From: Streptomyces sp. BK340
Lineage (GTDB): Bacteria; Actinomycetota; Actinomycetes; Streptomycetales; Streptomycetaceae
Direction: 5' to 3'
Assembly: GCF_007827595.1 (NCBI RefSeq)
Contig: NZ_VISR01000012.1
Location: forward strand, 186,001-250,000
DNA: 64,000 nucleotides
A program made the position numbers and the translations under genes. Of this stretch, positions 24,850-33,144 are shown piece by piece. Numbering within the stretch: the stretch's first letter is position 1; each line of letters starts with the position of its first letter. The notes beneath the pieces are model-generated. The model was not told the origin of the DNA and did not search any database. It saw only the letters and a program-made list of their open reading frames with translations.

Positions 24850-25060
24850 CAGGAGCGGCAGCCCGAACAGGTCGTTCTGGGTGACGACCGGTCTGTCGCG
24901 CAGCTGCGCCGCCGGCACCGCCGGTTCCGGGGAGGGGTAGCGGGCGTGCAGCGCGGGCAGGCCACCCCCGCCTCCAGCCGGGACAGCGCGGCGCCGGGGC
25001 ACACGTGCGGGCCGTGCCCGAACGAGATGTGACACCCCTGGACCGGCGGGTCGGCCGGGC
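24850..25060 (-). pseudogene. C-terminal remnant of a second cytochrome P450 (CYP154-like)
   Basis: Only about 70 residues remain. The haem-binding loop ISFGHGPHVCPGAALSRLEA is clear. A one-base frameshift near 24961 then moves the rest into another frame (LPALHARYPSPEPAV, then RDRPVVTQNDLFGLPLLLNG). The N-terminal 330 or so residues are gone. It directly follows the CYP157-like gene, where conservons such as cvn9 of S. coelicolor carry a second P450, so it is probably the decayed partner. Confidence 0.75.
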
Positions 25061-25069
25061 GACGCGGGA

Positions 25070-26278
25070 TCAGAGGACGGGTACGGGCGTGAACCGGACG
25101 GGCAGCTGGGTCAGTCCCCTGAGCCAGGGCGAGGGGCGGCGGGTGAGGGACTCGGCGGGCACCGCCAGGTCGATGTCCGGGAGCCGGTCCAGTACGACCT
25201 CGATACCGGTGCGCGCGATCACCTCGGCGATCTCCTGCGCGGGGAACGGGCAGCGGTGCTCGCCGTGGCCGAACGCGAAGTGCGCGCTGTTCCCGCCGGT
25301 CAGCGCGGCGGCGTCGGTACGGACCTGGGGATCGGAGTTGGCGCCCTGCAGTCCGAGCAGCAGCAGATCGCCGGCCCGGACCGGGCGGCCGCCGAGGTGG
25401 GTGTCGCGGGCGGCCCAGCGGCCGGCCACGTTCTGTGTGGGAGCGTCCTCCCACAGCACCTCGTTCATCGCCTCGGCGACGCTGCCCTGCCCGCCGAACA
25501 GGGAGGCGGCGAACCGGTCGTCGGTGAGCATCAGGCGGAGCGAGTTGCCGATCCAGTCGGCGGTCGGCTGGTGCCCGGCCGCCATCATCACCATCAGGTC
25601 CTGCGCGATCTCCTCGTCGGTGAAGCCGCCGTCGTCGGCGAGCATCCGGGAGACCACGTCGTCCGCCGGCCCCTCCTTGCGGTCGGCGAGCAACTGCCGC
25701 ATGGAGGCGGCCAGATGGGCCTGGCCGGCCAGGGCCCGTTCGCTTCCGTCGATCATGTCGTTGAGGGAGGTGACCAGACCCGGACCGTCCTCGTCAGGGA
25801 AGCCGACCAGCCGGGCGAGGACCTGTACCGGCAGCAGCATCGCGTAGTGGGCGACCAGGTCGGTCTCACCCGTGGCACAGACCGCGTCGATCAGCTCGTC
25901 CGCGAACCGCTCGGCGTGGGCCCGCAGTTCGGAGGGGTCCACCGCCTCCAGCGCGTCGCTGATCATCGCGGCGCGCTGCCGGTGCCGTTCACCGACGGTG
26001 TAGAGGATCGACGGCTGCCGGTGGCCGATCATCGGCAGCAACGGCCAGTCGTCCGGGATCTTCGCCCACTGGTTCCACAGCCCGGAGTCCCGGCTGAACA
26101 GCACCGGGTCGCCGGTCACCTGGTGCAGTTCGCGGTAACCGAGCACCAGCCAGGCCGGCACGCCGCCGTCGAGCAGCACGGGGACCACGGCGCCGTGCTC
26201 GCCCCGCATCTCCCGGTACAGGCGGGCCGGTTCGGTCTGGAAGCGGGGGCCGGTCAGGGGGACGGCGCCGGGGATCAC
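25070..26278 (-). CDS. Cytochrome P450, CYP157-like (conservon P450) lacking ExxR
   Basis: The 402-residue protein has a P450 haem loop FGHGEHRCPFPAQ with Cys343 as iron ligand, and an I-helix region MVMMAAGHQPTADWIGNSL. The K-helix reads EVLWED at residues 273-278, so the nearly universal ExxR motif is ExxW. This loss is a published hallmark of the Streptomyces CYP157 family, which occurs in conservons. Substrates are unknown. The GTG at 26278 follows AGGAG and lies 15 bases after the cvnC stop, so the gene belongs to the conservon operon. Why it lacks ExxR and whether it is catalytic are open; its partner P450 is reduced to a fragment downstream. Confidence 0.92.
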   Translation of the reverse strand: MIPGAVPLTGPRFQTEPARLYREMRGEHGAVVPVLLDGGVPAWLVLGYRELHQVTGDPVLFSRDSGLWNQWAKIPDDWPLLPMIGHRQPSILYTVGERHRQRAAMISDALEAVDPSELRAHAERFADELIDAVCATGETDLVAHYAMLLPVQVLARLVGFPDEDGPGLVTSLNDMIDGSERALAGQAHLAASMRQLLADRKEGPADDVVSRMLADDGGFTDEEIAQDLMVMMAAGHQPTADWIGNSLRLMLTDDRFAASLFGGQGSVAEAMNEVLWEDAPTQNVAGRWAARDTHLGGRPVRAGDLLLLGLQGANSDPQVRTDAAALTGGNSAHFAFGHGEHRCPFPAQEIAEVIARTGIEVVLDRLPDIDLAVPAESLTRRPSPWLRGLTQLPVRFTPVPVL

Positions 26279-26293
26279 ACGGACTCCTGTCGG

Positions 26294-26641
26294 TCAGAGG
26301 TTGCGGAGCGCAACGATCACCTGCTCCAGGATGTCGGGGTCGGCGACGGCCGGCGGGCGCGGATGCCGGGCGCTGACGCGGCCCGCCGCCAGCAGGTCGC
26401 ACAGCAGCACCTTGGTGATGCCGACGGGCAGGCGCAGCTCGGCGGCGATCTCGACCACCGACGCGGGGAACTCGGTCATCCGCAGGATCGCCGCGTGCTC
26501 CGACTGCATTCCTGCCCCCGGCTCCGACTCGGCGACGACCAGCGTGACCAGGTCGAAGGGGTTGTCGCGGCCGGTCCGGCTGCGTCCCTGAGTGAGGGTG
26601 TAGAGACGGTCGGGGGCGTCGTCCCTGCCGGGCCGGCTCAT
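26294..26641 (-). CDS. cvnC: Conservon protein CvnC (DUF742)
   Basis: The 115-residue DUF742 protein has a winged-helix-like core: DNPFDLVTLVVAESEPGAGM, EHAAILRMTEFPASVVEIAA, ELRLPVGITKVLLCDLLAAG and DPDILEQVIVALRNL. In conservons it forms a membrane-associated complex with CvnA, CvnB and the CvnD GTPase, a bacterial parallel to G-protein signalling. Its ATG overlaps the cvnB stop by 4 bases. It should be followed by cvnD but is followed instead by the P450 gene. Confidence 0.93.
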   Translation of the reverse strand: MSRPGRDDAPDRLYTLTQGRSRTGRDNPFDLVTLVVAESEPGAGMQSEHAAILRMTEFPASVVEIAAELRLPVGITKVLLCDLLAAGRVSARHPRPPAVADPDILEQVIVALRNL

Positions 26642-27045
26642 GAGGTACGGGGTCGAGCGGTCAGGTGCTCGCCGAGCTGTTCGACCAGCTCGGTCATGTG
26701 GTGCCCGACGACCCCGGGGTCCGCTTCCTCCGTCGTGACGACGGCCAGGTGGGCGCCCGCGCCGGCCTCGACGATGAACAGCACGCCCCCGTAGAACTCG
26801 GTCATCGCCGAGCGCACACCTCCGCTGCCGTCACCGAACCCGGCGGACGCCCCGCGCGACAGCGACTGGATCCCGGCGGCGATCGCGGCGAGCTGGTCGG
26901 CCTGGTCCGGGCTCAACTCCGGCGACCGGCACAGCCTCAGCCCGTCCCGGGACAGTACGAGCGCGTGCCGCGCCCCCGGTGTCCTGTCCAGCAGCCCTTC
27001 CAGGAGCCAGGTGAGCGTCTCGTCGGCGGTGCTCGGGCCGTTCAT
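26638..27045 (-). CDS. cvnB: Conservon protein CvnB (roadblock/LC7 family)
   Basis: The 135-residue roadblock/LC7 protein has TLTWLLEGLLDRTPGARHAL followed by VLSRDGLRLCRSPELSPDQA, a helix LAAIAAGIQSLSRGASAGFG and strands ending VLFIVEAGAGAHLAVVTTEE. In other systems this fold regulates small GTPases, and in conservons it is thought to act on CvnD. Both ends overlap neighbours by 4 bases (ATGA), so cvnA, cvnB and cvnC are translationally coupled. Confidence 0.94.
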   Translation of the reverse strand: MNGPSTADETLTWLLEGLLDRTPGARHALVLSRDGLRLCRSPELSPDQADQLAAIAAGIQSLSRGASAGFGDGSGGVRSAMTEFYGGVLFIVEAGAGAHLAVVTTEEADPGVVGHHMTELVEQLGEHLTARPRTS

Positions 27046-28502
27046 GAGGTGGCCTCGCCTTCCGGGTGCGCGTGCGGGTGGGCGGAGGGGGAGCTGTGCT
27101 CGGGCTCGTCGGCCGATCCGGGCGCCGGTCGGACGGCCTGCCGGAAGGCGCCGAAGCGGGTGGCCCGGGTCCTGGCCTCGTCGGTCCCCGGTGCCGGGTG
27201 TGGCGCGCTGCTCGGGGGCGCCGGGTGGGACCGTTCGGCCTCGGCGGGAGTGCGGCCGCGGCTCCGCCTGGGCAGCCCTGCCGGGCCCTCGCCCGCGGCG
27301 GGCGAGGGGGACTCATGGACCGGGGAGGGGCCCGCGGTGACCGTCGGCTCGGCAGGCCGGCCGGCATCCGGACGTCTGGCGGGGCCGACGAGGATCTCCT
27401 GCGGGACGAGCATCAGCACACCCGTGCCGCCGCGCGCCGACGGCCGGAACGACACCTTCAGGCCGTGCTTGCGGGCCAGTCGGCCGACCACGGCGAGCCC
27501 GAGCCGCGTCCCCGTCAGGCCGCCCAGCTCGGATACGTCACCGGCGACCGCCCGCTCGGCCCGGCGCAGCTGTACGTCCCCCATCACCAGGCCGCTGTCC
27601 TCCACGGACACGAGGACCCCGGCCGCCACCTCCTCGACGTAGACGTGCACTTCGGCCGTCGGCGGCGAGAACTTGGCGGCGTTGTCGAGGAGTTCGGCGA
27701 GCGCGTGCATCACGCCCTCGGCCGCGTGCCCGGCGACGGTGGTCTCGCTGACCGAGTGGACCCGCACCCGCTGGTAGCCGGCGATCCGGCCCAGCGCGCC
27801 GCGCAGCAGGGACTCCATCCCTATGGGCCGCGCCCACCTGCGCCCCGAACGCGCGCCGGTCAGGACGGCGACGGAGTCGGCGAGCCGGCCGGCCTGGGCT
27901 GTGCGGTGGTCCAGGTGGAGGAGGTCGGCCAGGACGTCCTCGTCGGTGTGCCGGTCCTCCATCGCCCGCAGGTCCGCGAGGGTCGCCGTGGCGAGGGCCT
28001 GCATCCGGGCCGCCGCGTTGGCGGTCGCGGAGATCGCCGCTGCCCGCTCGCGCCGAGTCCGTCGCAACTCCTCGGCCAGCCGGGTGTTCTCGCCGCGGAC
28101 CCGGTCCAGCTCCTGCGCGCCCTCCTCGGCGAGTCGTGCCCGGTCCGCCGTGAACTCCGCCTGCTGCGCGGCCAGTTCGTTGATGAGTCGCTGCTGTTCC
28201 CGGCGGTTCTCCTCGGTCGTGCGGGCCTGCTGCTGCAGAAGCCGGCCGATGTCCTGGGTCGCGCTGTCCAGCCTGCGCCGGGAGCCCCGCGCGGTGCGCC
28301 CGGCGTGGGCGGCCGTGGCCACGGCGGCACAGAGCACGACCGCCGCGGTGCCCGCACCCCAGGCCAGCGGCGCGCGCGCCGGGTCCGGCGCGGCCGACAC
28401 GGCCGTGAGGACCACGAGCGCCGAGAGCGCACCGGACACGGCGAGGGCGACGGTGAGCGTACGGAGGGAGGGTCGTTCGCCGGGATGCGTGGGCACGGTC
28501 AT
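27042..28502 (-). CDS. cvnA: Conservon sensor-kinase-like protein CvnA
   Basis: The 486-residue protein starts with two hydrophobic segments (about residues 15-65). A long coiled coil follows (about 80-155), then a kinase-like part with HLDHRTAQAGRLADSVAVL as the dimerisation helix and a GHKL ATPase. The ATPase has ALAELLDNAAKFSPPTAEVH as N box, VSVEDSGLVM as G1, and GTRLGLAVVGRLARKHGLKV near the ATP lid. A disordered Pro-rich tail of about 110 residues ends the protein. Conservon A proteins are sensor-like but their kinase activity is debated. The ATG at 28502 begins the operon. Confidence 0.93.
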   Translation of the reverse strand: MTVPTHPGERPSLRTLTVALAVSGALSALVVLTAVSAAPDPARAPLAWGAGTAAVVLCAAVATAAHAGRTARGSRRRLDSATQDIGRLLQQQARTTEENRREQQRLINELAAQQAEFTADRARLAEEGAQELDRVRGENTRLAEELRRTRRERAAAISATANAAARMQALATATLADLRAMEDRHTDEDVLADLLHLDHRTAQAGRLADSVAVLTGARSGRRWARPIGMESLLRGALGRIAGYQRVRVHSVSETTVAGHAAEGVMHALAELLDNAAKFSPPTAEVHVYVEEVAAGVLVSVEDSGLVMGDVQLRRAERAVAGDVSELGGLTGTRLGLAVVGRLARKHGLKVSFRPSARGGTGVLMLVPQEILVGPARRPDAGRPAEPTVTAGPSPVHESPSPAAGEGPAGLPRRSRGRTPAEAERSHPAPPSSAPHPAPGTDEARTRATRFGAFRQAVRPAPGSADEPEHSSPSAHPHAHPEGEATS

Positions 28503-28666
28503 CGGTCCGGTGTGGTCCTCGCGGCAGAGGGGGCGAGCAGGGGCGGGCGGGTGGCGGAGCGACTATCGAGAGTGAACTGGCGGTCACTATACGAGAGTTG
28601 GTGATCGAATCTGGAAGGTTCGGGTGTGTTTTCACGAAGTGGGTGCTCGAACCTGCGTTCGGTGAT
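28503..28666 (-). promoter_or_regulatory. Presumed conservon promoter region
   Basis: The 164 bases upstream of cvnA are AT-richer than their surroundings (about 28565-28640) and should contain the operon promoter. No certain -10/-35 pair or palindrome was identified. Confidence 0.35.
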
Positions 28667-28708
28667 GCGCTCCGCCGGGCCGGCTCGAGTGCCGGCCCGG
28701 CGGAGCGC
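28667..28708 (-). terminator. 18-bp hairpin terminator downstream of the decayed sugar dehydrogenase
   Basis: A perfect 18-bp stem (28667-28684 and 28691-28708, core CTCCGCCGGGCCGGC) with a 6-nt loop begins 13 bases after the pseudogene's stop codon. Confidence 0.8.
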
Positions 28709-28720
28709 CCGGAGCCGATG

Positions 28721-29453
28721 TCAGCCGATGGTGACCTTGAGGATGCGGTCCTTGCTCGTGCCGTTGCCGCTGGAGCCCATCCACAACTGATCGGCGCCCG
28801 GCACCTTGACCAGCGCGCGCAGCCGTCCGTAGGCACCGTTGTAGTAGGACGTCGCGGAGCCGACGCCCACACCGCTCGCGTCGATCGGCAACCGCCACAG
28901 CCGCTTCCCGCTCAGCGTGATGACGTAGACGGCGTTGTCGACGATCGCGACCTGGGCGGGCACACCCCCGTCCTCCGGCTTCCAGACCTTCTTGGGGTGG
29001 ACGTTCCCGCGGTGGAGCACGCTCCCTCACAGCTGGGCCAGCCGTAGTTCCTGCCCTTCGAGACGAGATTGAGCTCGTCCCACTCGGTATGGCCGATGTC
29101 GGCGCCCCACATCCTGCCCCGGGCGTCCCACGCGAAGCCCTCGGGGTTGCGCAGACCGTAGCTGTACACGCGGTTGCCGAAGGGGTTGCCGGGTGCACGA
29201 CCCGGGTGCCGTCGGCGACCGTGTGGACGAAGAACACGTCCTTGTCCGTCGTCCCGTTCCAGGTCGGAGAGGCGCCCACACCCAGCAGTCCGCCGTCCGG
29301 GACGCGCCGTGCCCGGCGTCCCCGCCGCGGGGGGCGGACTGCGCGGCCGCCACCGGTGACTGGAGCAGGGCCGCGGCCGCCATTGCGGTGACGGCGGTGA
29401 GAGCGGATATACCCGGACGGACTCGTTACAGCGCCCGACATGCCCGACGTGAC
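28721..29453 (-). pseudogene. Decayed secreted PQQ-type sugar (glucose/sorbosone) dehydrogenase
   Basis: Segments of one enzyme are spread over several frames. They are a start with an alanine-rich export signal (near 29380), DVFFVHTVADGTRVVHPATP, YSYGLRNPEGFAWDARGRMW, DIGHTEWDELNLVSKGRNYG, and then an intact tail with VAIVDNAVYVITLSGKRLWR ending in DRILKVTIG. These are recognisable blocks of the six-bladed GSDH propeller. About half the usual length is absent, and at least two frameshifts plus an internal deletion are needed to explain it. The last 99 codons remain open from 29020, but the whole enzyme cannot be made. Confidence 0.8.
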
Positions 29454-29611
29454 ATCTGGTTGCCTTTCCTGTCGTGGGGGAGGGAACCGCGTCCCTTCGA
29501 GGAGTATTGGGCGCTCATCGAGACAGCAGCCGCCTGGACCGACCCATCCTGCTGAGGGCGGCAGCCCCCCACTGGCATGTCCGGACCACGTCAATGTGAC
29601 GCTTTTCGCAC

Positions 29612-29639
29612 TTCGACACGTGCGGGCAACCCCTAATGT
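29612..29639 (+). promoter_or_regulatory. Candidate promoter of pyruvate carboxylase
   Basis: TTCGAC (29612-29617) and TAATGT (29634-29639) are spaced 16 bp apart, a plausible SigA-type promoter about 75 bases before the start codon. The rest of 29454-29712 contains no gene that I could see. Confidence 0.4.
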
Positions 29640-29712
29640 TGCCGCGACGTACGGCAAGGCATGGCTGACACCATGGTGTTCGTCGCCGGCAGGCAGCTGA
29701 AGGGAATCCAGG

Positions 29713-32700
29713 ATGTTCCGCAAGGTGCTGGTCGCCAACCGTGGAGAGATCGCGATCCGCGCGTTCCGGGCGGGCTATGAACTCGGCGCGCGCACAGTCG
29801 CCGTGTTCCCGCACGAGGACCGCAACTCGCTGCACCGGCTGAAGGCCGACGAGGCCTACGAGATCGGGGAACCGGGACATCCCGTGCGGGCGTATCTCTC
29901 CGTCGAGGAGATCGTGGGCGCCGCTCGCCGGGCGGGCGCCGACGCCGTCTATCCGGGTTACGGCTTCCTGTCCGAGAACCCCGAACTCGCCCGCGCCTGC
30001 GAGGACGCGGGCATCACCTTCGTCGGGCCGAGCGCGCACACGCTGGAGCTGACCGGCAACAAGGCCCGTGCGGTGGCCGCGGCCCGGGCGGCGGGCGTAC
30101 CCGTGCTGGGCTCGTCCGAGCCCTCCACCGACGTCGACGAACTCGTCCGTGCCGCCGAGCAGATCGGTTTCCCGGTCTTCGTCAAGGCGGTCGCGGGCGG
30201 CGGTGGGCGCGGCATGCGCCGGGTGGAGGACCCCGCACAGCTGCGCGAGTCCATCGAGGCCGCGTCCCGTGAGGCCGCGTCCGCGTTCGGTGACCCGACC
30301 GTCTTCCTGGAGAAGGCCGTCGTGGACCCGCGCCACATCGAGGTGCAGATCCTCGCCGACGGCGAGGGCAACGTCATTCACCTCTTCGAGCGAGACTGCT
30401 CGCTGCAGCGCCGCCACCAGAAGGTCATCGAACTGGCGCCCGCACCCAACCTCGACCCGGCGCTGCGGGATCGGATCTGCGACGACGCCGTGCGCTTCGC
30501 CCGCGAGATCGGCTACCGCAACGCGGGCACCGTCGAGTTCCTCCTCGACCGCGACGGCAACCACGTCTTCATCGAGATGAACCCGCGCATCCAGGTCGAG
30601 CACACGGTCACCGAGGAGGTCACCGACGTCGACCTGGTCCAGGCCCAGCTGCGCATCGCCTCCGGCCAGACCCTCGCCGACCTCGGCCTGTCCCAGGACA
30701 CCATCACCCTGCGCGGTGCCGCCCTGCAGTGCCGGATCACCACCGAGGACCCGGCCAACGGCTTCCGCCCGGACACCGGCCGGATCAGCGCCTACCGCTC
30801 ACCCGGCGGCTCCGGTATCCGCCTCGACGGCGGCACCACCCACGCGGGTACGGAGATCAGCGCGCACTTCGACTCGATGCTGGTCAAACTCACCTGTCGG
30901 GGCCGTGACTTCAAGGCCGCCATCGGGCGCGCCCGGCGTGCCGTCGCCGAGTTCCGCATCCGCGGCGTGGCCACCAACATCCCGTTCCTGCAGGCGGTCC
31001 TGGACGACCCCGACTTCCAGGCGGGGCGGGTCACCACCTCCTTCATCGAGCAGCGCCCGCACCTGCTGACCTCGCGCAGCTCCGCCGACCGCGGGACCAA
31101 GCTGCTCACCTACCTCGCCGACGTCACCGTCAACAAGCCGCACGGCAAGCGCCCCGACCTGCTCGACCCGGTCACCAAGCTGCCGCCCCTGCCCGCCGGT
31201 GAGCCCCCGGCCGGTTCCCGGCAGCGGCTGGTCGACCTCGGTCCCGAGGGCTTCGCCCGGCACCTGCGCGAGTCGCCGACCATCGGGGTCACCGACACCA
31301 CCTTCCGCGACGCCCACCAGTCGCTGCTCGCCACCCGGGTGCGCACCAGGGACCTCCTCGCCGTCGCCCCGGTCGTCGCCCGCACCCTGCCCGAGCTGCT
31401 CTCCCTGGAGTGCTGGGGCGGCGCGACGTACGACGTGGCGCTGCGCTTCCTCGCCGAGGACCCGTGGGAGCGGCTGGCCGCCCTGCGCGAGGCCGTCCCC
31501 AACATCTGCCTCCAGATGCTGCTGCGCGGCCGCAACACCGTCGGCTACACCCCGTACCCGACCGAGGTCACCGACGCCTTCGTGCAGGAGGCCGCCGCCA
31601 CCGGCATCGACATCTTCCGCATCTTCGACGCCCTCAACGACGTCGGGCAGATGCGGCCCGCCATCGACGCCGTACGCGAGACCGGCACCGCCATCGCCGA
31701 GGTCGCCCTCTGCTACACCGCCGACCTCAACGACCCCGCCGAGCGGCTGTACACCCTCGACTACTACCTGCGCCTCGCCGAGCAGATCGTCGAGGCCGGC
31801 GCCCACGTCATCGCCGTGAAGGACATGGCCGGACTGCTGCGCGCCCCGGCCGCCGCCAAGCTGGTGTCCGCGCTGCGCCGCGAGTTCGACCTGCCGGTGC
31901 ATCTGCACACGCACGACACGGCGGGCGGCCAGCTCGCCACCTACCTCGCCGCGATCCAGGCGGGCGCCGACGCGGTGGACGGCGCGGTGGCCTCCATGGC
32001 CGGCACGACCTCACAGCCGTCGCTGTCCGCGCTGGTCGCCGCCACCGACCACTCCGAGCGGCCCACCGGGCTCGACCTCCAGGCCGTCGGCGACCTGGAG
32101 CCGTACTGGGAGGGCGTCCGGAAGATCTACGCCCCGTTCGAGGCGGGCCTCGCCTCCCCGACCGGGCGTGTCTACCACCACGAGATCCCCGGCGGCCAGC
32201 TCTCCAACCTGCGCACCCAGGCCGTCGCCCTCGGTCTCGGCGACCGCTTCGAGGACATCGAGGCCATGTACGCCGCCGCCGACCGCATCCTGGGCCGGCT
32301 GGTGAAGGTCACCCCGTCGTCCAAGGTGGTCGGTGACCTCGCCCTGCACCTGGTGGGCGCCGGAGTCTCCCCGGCGGACTTCGAGGCGACCCCCGACCGG
32401 TTCGACATCCCCGACTCGGTCATCGGCTTCCTGCGCGGCGAGCTGGGCACGCCGCCCGGCGGCTGGCCCGAGCCGTTCCGCACCAAGGCCCTCCAGGGCC
32501 GCGGCGAGCCCAAGCCGGCCCCGGAACTGTCCGCCGAGGACCGCGACGGGCTGGCGAAGGAGCCCCGGGCGACCCTCAACCGTCTGCTGTTCCCCGGTCC
32601 GACCCGCGAGTTCGACAACCACCGCCAGAGCTTCGGCGACACCAGCGTCCTGGACAGCAAGGCCTTCTTCTACGGCCTGCGGCCCGCCAAGGAGTACGCC

Positions 32701-33087
32701 GTCGACCTGGAGCCGGGAGTGCGGCTGCTGATCGAGCTGCAGGCGGTCGGCGAGGCCGACGAGCGCGGCATGCGCACCGTGATGTCCTCGCTCAACGGTC
32801 AGCTGCGGCCCATCCAGGTCCGTGACCGGGCGGCCGCCTCGGACGTGCCGGTGACCGAGAAGGCCGACCGCACGAACCCGGGTCATGTGGCGGCGCCGTT
32901 CGCCGGTGTGGTGACGCTCGCGGTCACCGAGGGCGACGAGGTCGCGACCGGCGCGACGGTCGCCACCATCGAGGCGATGAAGATGGAGGCCACGATCACC
33001 GCGCCCAAGGCGGGCCGGGTGTCCCGGCTGGCCATCAACCGGATCCAGCAGGTGGAGGGCGGGGACCTGCTGGTCGAGATCGCCTGA
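29713..33087 (+). CDS. pyc: Pyruvate carboxylase
   Basis: This 1124-residue biotin enzyme carboxylates pyruvate to oxaloacetate, replenishing the citric acid cycle. All domains are present in order. Biotin carboxylase (about 1-450) has FRKVLVANRGEIAIRAFRAG, the ATP-grasp KAVAGGGGRGMRRVED and VFIEMNPRIQVEHTVTEEV. The carboxyltransferase TIM barrel (about 520-810) has TDTTFRDAHQSLLATRVRT, FRIFDALNDVGQMRPAIDAV and LHTHDTAGGQLATYLAAI. The tetramerisation/PC domain follows. The C-terminal biotinyl domain has EAMKMEATITAP with the biotin acceptor Lys1090. The length is normal. It is a single gene; the ATG at 29713 is followed immediately by the conserved FRKVLVANRGE. Confidence 0.98.
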   Translation: MFRKVLVANRGEIAIRAFRAGYELGARTVAVFPHEDRNSLHRLKADEAYEIGEPGHPVRAYLSVEEIVGAARRAGADAVYPGYGFLSENPELARACEDAGITFVGPSAHTLELTGNKARAVAAARAAGVPVLGSSEPSTDVDELVRAAEQIGFPVFVKAVAGGGGRGMRRVEDPAQLRESIEAASREAASAFGDPTVFLEKAVVDPRHIEVQILADGEGNVIHLFERDCSLQRRHQKVIELAPAPNLDPALRDRICDDAVRFAREIGYRNAGTVEFLLDRDGNHVFIEMNPRIQVEHTVTEEVTDVDLVQAQLRIASGQTLADLGLSQDTITLRGAALQCRITTEDPANGFRPDTGRISAYRSPGGSGIRLDGGTTHAGTEISAHFDSMLVKLTCRGRDFKAAIGRARRAVAEFRIRGVATNIPFLQAVLDDPDFQAGRVTTSFIEQRPHLLTSRSSADRGTKLLTYLADVTVNKPHGKRPDLLDPVTKLPPLPAGEPPAGSRQRLVDLGPEGFARHLRESPTIGVTDTTFRDAHQSLLATRVRTRDLLAVAPVVARTLPELLSLECWGGATYDVALRFLAEDPWERLAALREAVPNICLQMLLRGRNTVGYTPYPTEVTDAFVQEAAATGIDIFRIFDALNDVGQMRPAIDAVRETGTAIAEVALCYTADLNDPAERLYTLDYYLRLAEQIVEAGAHVIAVKDMAGLLRAPAAAKLVSALRREFDLPVHLHTHDTAGGQLATYLAAIQAGADAVDGAVASMAGTTSQPSLSALVAATDHSERPTGLDLQAVGDLEPYWEGVRKIYAPFEAGLASPTGRVYHHEIPGGQLSNLRTQAVALGLGDRFEDIEAMYAAADRILGRLVKVTPSSKVVGDLALHLVGAGVSPADFEATPDRFDIPDSVIGFLRGELGTPPGGWPEPFRTKALQGRGEPKPAPELSAEDRDGLAKEPRATLNRLLFPGPTREFDNHRQSFGDTSVLDSKAFFYGLRPAKEYAVDLEPGVRLLIELQAVGEADERGMRTVMSSLNGQLRPIQVRDRAAASDVPVTEKADRTNPGHVAAPFAGVVTLAVTEGDEVATGATVATIEAMKMEATITAPKAGRVSRLAINRIQQVEGGDLLVEIA

Positions 33088-33096
33088 GACGCCGCT

Positions 33097-33131
33097 CGCC
33101 GCGGCCGCCGGACACCGGCCCGGCCGCGGCG
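33097..33131. terminator. bidirectional hairpin after pyc
   Basis: An 11-bp stem (33097-33107 and 33121-33131, CGCCGCGGCCG) with a 13-nt loop lies between the convergent ends of pyc and the next gene. Confidence 0.7.
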
Positions 33132-33144
33132 GGCGCACAGCGGG

